Shown piece after piece: positions 62,759 to 64,000 of a stretch of DNA of 64,000 nt (position 1 is its first letter; every line of letters begins with the position of its first letter). The DNA is taken from NCBI RefSeq assembly GCF_947495725.1, contig NZ_CANLZZ010000004.1:248001-312000 (forward strand). The letters are read 5' to 3'. Under the pieces are notes generated by a model. That model was given only the letters and a program-made list of their open reading frames with translations, was not told the origin of the DNA and searched no databases. Made by a program: the position numbers and the translations under genes. Source of the DNA: an uncultured Lutibacter sp. (GTDB taxonomy: Bacteria > Bacteroidota > Bacteroidia > Flavobacteriales > Flavobacteriaceae).

Positions 62759-63541
62759 TTAAAAATTTAAAATCATCCCTGTTTTTAGTTGTTCTATATT
62801 AAAATTTATATAAAAAGCAGCTAGTGCAGGCAAAGCAGTACAATGTGATGGATATATACTATTAATATTATTATTTTTAAGAAAATTTATAGTATTTATA
62901 GTTTGTTGATTGTTATGCTTTAAATGAAAACCACCAATTACCAATCTTACTTTATTAATACCAGTAACTTTCTGTGCGTAACTTATAATATTACAAATTC
63001 CCGAATGTGAACAACCTGTAATTATTACTAACTCTTTATTTTGCACAATAGCTATTGCAGAATCATCAATTACAAAATCAGGTTTTCCAAATTCATCTAA
63101 AAATGGTGTTTCTTTTGCTTCAAAATCATTTAACCTTGGAATTTGTCCTAAAAAAACAACGCTATCTGAAATATAATATGGTTCTTCTTTTAAAACTAAG
63201 TTAAATTTTTGCTTGAGTTCACTTTTTGGTAGGCTTAGCCCAATATTAGCCGTTTCATTTTTTCTGAATCTCTTAATAAAAGCATTGGGATGAGCAATTA
63301 ACGTTTTATTTTGAAGATATTTTAATCCATCTCCGTGATCCCAATGACCGTGACTAAGAACAACCTTATTTACTTCTTTTTGAATATTAATTCCGAGTTT
63401 ACTGGCATTTTTTATAAAAACATCTGTATGCCCAGTATCAAACAATATTGTTTCACCTTTATGCTCAATTAAATAAGATAATCCATGTTCTGCAAGAAAT
63501 ACAGATCCTGCGCAATTTTCCGTAAGTACAGTTATTTTCAT
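62759..63541 (-). CDS. MBL-fold metallo-hydrolase (COG1237 type)
   Basis: I chose the ATG at 63541 (260 residues) because it overlaps the thioesterase stop as ATGA; a GTG 6 bp upstream is possible. Metal ligands are LSHGHWDHGDGL (about 66-77, HxHxDH), then GCSHSGICNI (about 175-184) and VIGGFHLKHN (about 200-209). The fold matches the MBL hydrolases annotated as dihydropterin-aminobenzene phosphate synthase-like; the true substrate is unknown. The N-terminal TVLTENCAGSVFLAEHGLSY is typical. Confidence 0.85.
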   Translation of the reverse strand: MKITVLTENCAGSVFLAEHGLSYLIEHKGETILFDTGHTDVFIKNASKLGINIQKEVNKVVLSHGHWDHGDGLKYLQNKTLIAHPNAFIKRFRKNETANIGLSLPKSELKQKFNLVLKEEPYYISDSVVFLGQIPRLNDFEAKETPFLDEFGKPDFVIDDSAIAIVQNKELVIITGCSHSGICNIISYAQKVTGINKVRLVIGGFHLKHNNQQTINTINFLKNNNINSIYPSHCTALPALAAFYINFNIEQLKTGMILNF

Positions 63542-63957
63542 AAACACTCACTTTTAAATTCGGGCTCTAGCGTTTCCAATACAAATTTAGGAACAGCTAT
63601 TGGTAAACGCGATTGACTGTCTACAAAAACAACAGTAGATTTAGCTCTACTCAATAAGGTATTGTGTTCATTTTTTATTTCAAATTCGAAATTAACACGC
63701 ACTTGCGGCATTTCTTTAATAGTTGTTTTAATTGATATAAGTTCATCGAAATGAGCTGGTTTTTTATACTTTATATCAAAAGAAATTACAGGCAACAATA
63801 TCTGATTTTTCTCAAATTCACTCTCGTAAATCCCAAACTTCCTTAACATTTCTGTACGTGCTTGATGGCAATAAGAAACATAGTTAGCATGGTATACATA
63901 CCCCATTTGATCTACTTCCCCATACCGAGGTCTAAATTTAAAAATATCAGTTATCAT
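63538..63957 (-). CDS. Acyl-CoA thioesterase (4-hydroxybenzoyl-CoA thioesterase family)
   Basis: A 139-residue hot-dog-fold enzyme. FRPRYGEVDQMGYVYHANYV (about 8-27) contains the catalytic-type aspartate and YHANY, followed by SYCHQARTEMLRKFGI and ISFDIKYKKPAHFDE. The start could also be the ATG at 63984 (148 residues); I prefer 63957 since the family begins close to this point. First of four minus-strand genes here and joined to the MBL gene by an ATGA overlap. Hydrolyses acyl-CoA; the acyl group is not predictable. Confidence 0.88.
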   Translation of the reverse strand: MITDIFKFRPRYGEVDQMGYVYHANYVSYCHQARTEMLRKFGIYESEFEKNQILLPVISFDIKYKKPAHFDELISIKTTIKEMPQVRVNFEFEIKNEHNTLLSRAKSTVVFVDSQSRLPIAVPKFVLETLEPEFKSECL

Positions 63958-64000
63958 AACACTGATATTCTTGCTCTTCCTCATTTAACAAATGTCCCAT

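Noticed and set aside
63947-64000. An open minus-strand frame running off the window end, finishing ...NEEEQEYQCYDN with a TGA at 63947
   Set aside because: Only 17 codons are visible, so I cannot tell a real upstream gene from chance. It would overlap the thioesterase start by 11 bp, which is plausible but unproven.

Overview
The window looks like a chromosome segment from a member of the Flavobacteriaceae (Bacteroidota). The signs are an AT-rich sequence, promoters of the TTG-N17-23-TAnnTTTG type, few Shine-Dalgarno sequences, a tmRNA tag ending in NYALAA, TonB-plug/CarboxypepD_reg-like secreted proteins, a B12-dependent ribonucleotide reductase and a full trpEGDCFBA operon. I cannot name the genus. 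No phage, plasmid, insertion sequence or CRISPR array is visible.

Layout. 1-3.5 kb: surface-glycan genes (a glycosyltransferase cut by the window edge, a methyltransferase, a GNAT-type acyltransferase, a polysaccharide-deacetylase-like protein). 3.6-7.2 kb: radC diverging from the K+ uptake pair trkA-trkH. 7.2-14.8 kb: a six-gene minus-strand operon coding for a 1267-residue exported/membrane-anchored protein and five zinc-ribbon proteins of unknown function; this is the best candidate here for an undescribed system. 15.0-17.2 kb: a DUF2249 / NnrS-like heme membrane protein / DUF59 operon with a Crp/Fnr-type palindrome upstream. 17.3-18.6 kb: mpl (peptidoglycan recycling). 18.8-25.1 kb: a giant bacterial alpha-2-macroglobulin with a TonB-plug module inserted in it and two pieces of an intergenic palindromic repeat translated in frame. 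25.1-27.7 kb: three tandem copies of that repeat, an LEA-type lipoprotein, a TfoX-N protein, kdsA and a DUF1801 protein. 27.7-34.4 kb: class II ribonucleotide reductase; a membrane protein/winged-helix regulator pair and creD, sharing an operator; a DUF3820 protein; a saccharopine-dehydrogenase-like enzyme. 34.5-36.3 kb: tmRNA and two tandem plug-only secreted proteins. 36.5-40.3 kb: a short, independently promoted and terminated transcript (sRNA or microprotein), then a glycan operon whose middle gene is a full-length paralog of the deacetylase at 2.2-3.5 kb. 40.3-49.3 kb: ftsE, a TPR protein with an outer-membrane barrel, a FUSC protein and a double-FKBP lipoprotein. 49.3-55.9 kb: the trp operon with a classic leader-peptide attenuator (three Trp codons). 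55.9-64 kb: a GIN-domain protein, an AspT/YidE-type transporter, trxB, a one-cysteine thioredoxin-like protein, tRNA-Pro, and an operon of thioesterase, MBL hydrolase, TrmO and an unusual PLP enzyme.

The window is mostly core cell-envelope and amino-acid metabolism. Genes are packed tightly, with many 1-4 bp overlaps and convergent pairs sharing terminators. The regulatory sequence is unusually readable: the trp attenuator, the shared regulator/creD operator, the NO-type operator, and two palindromic repeat families that sit in 3' regions but have also entered the trp operon and the alpha-2-macroglobulin gene.
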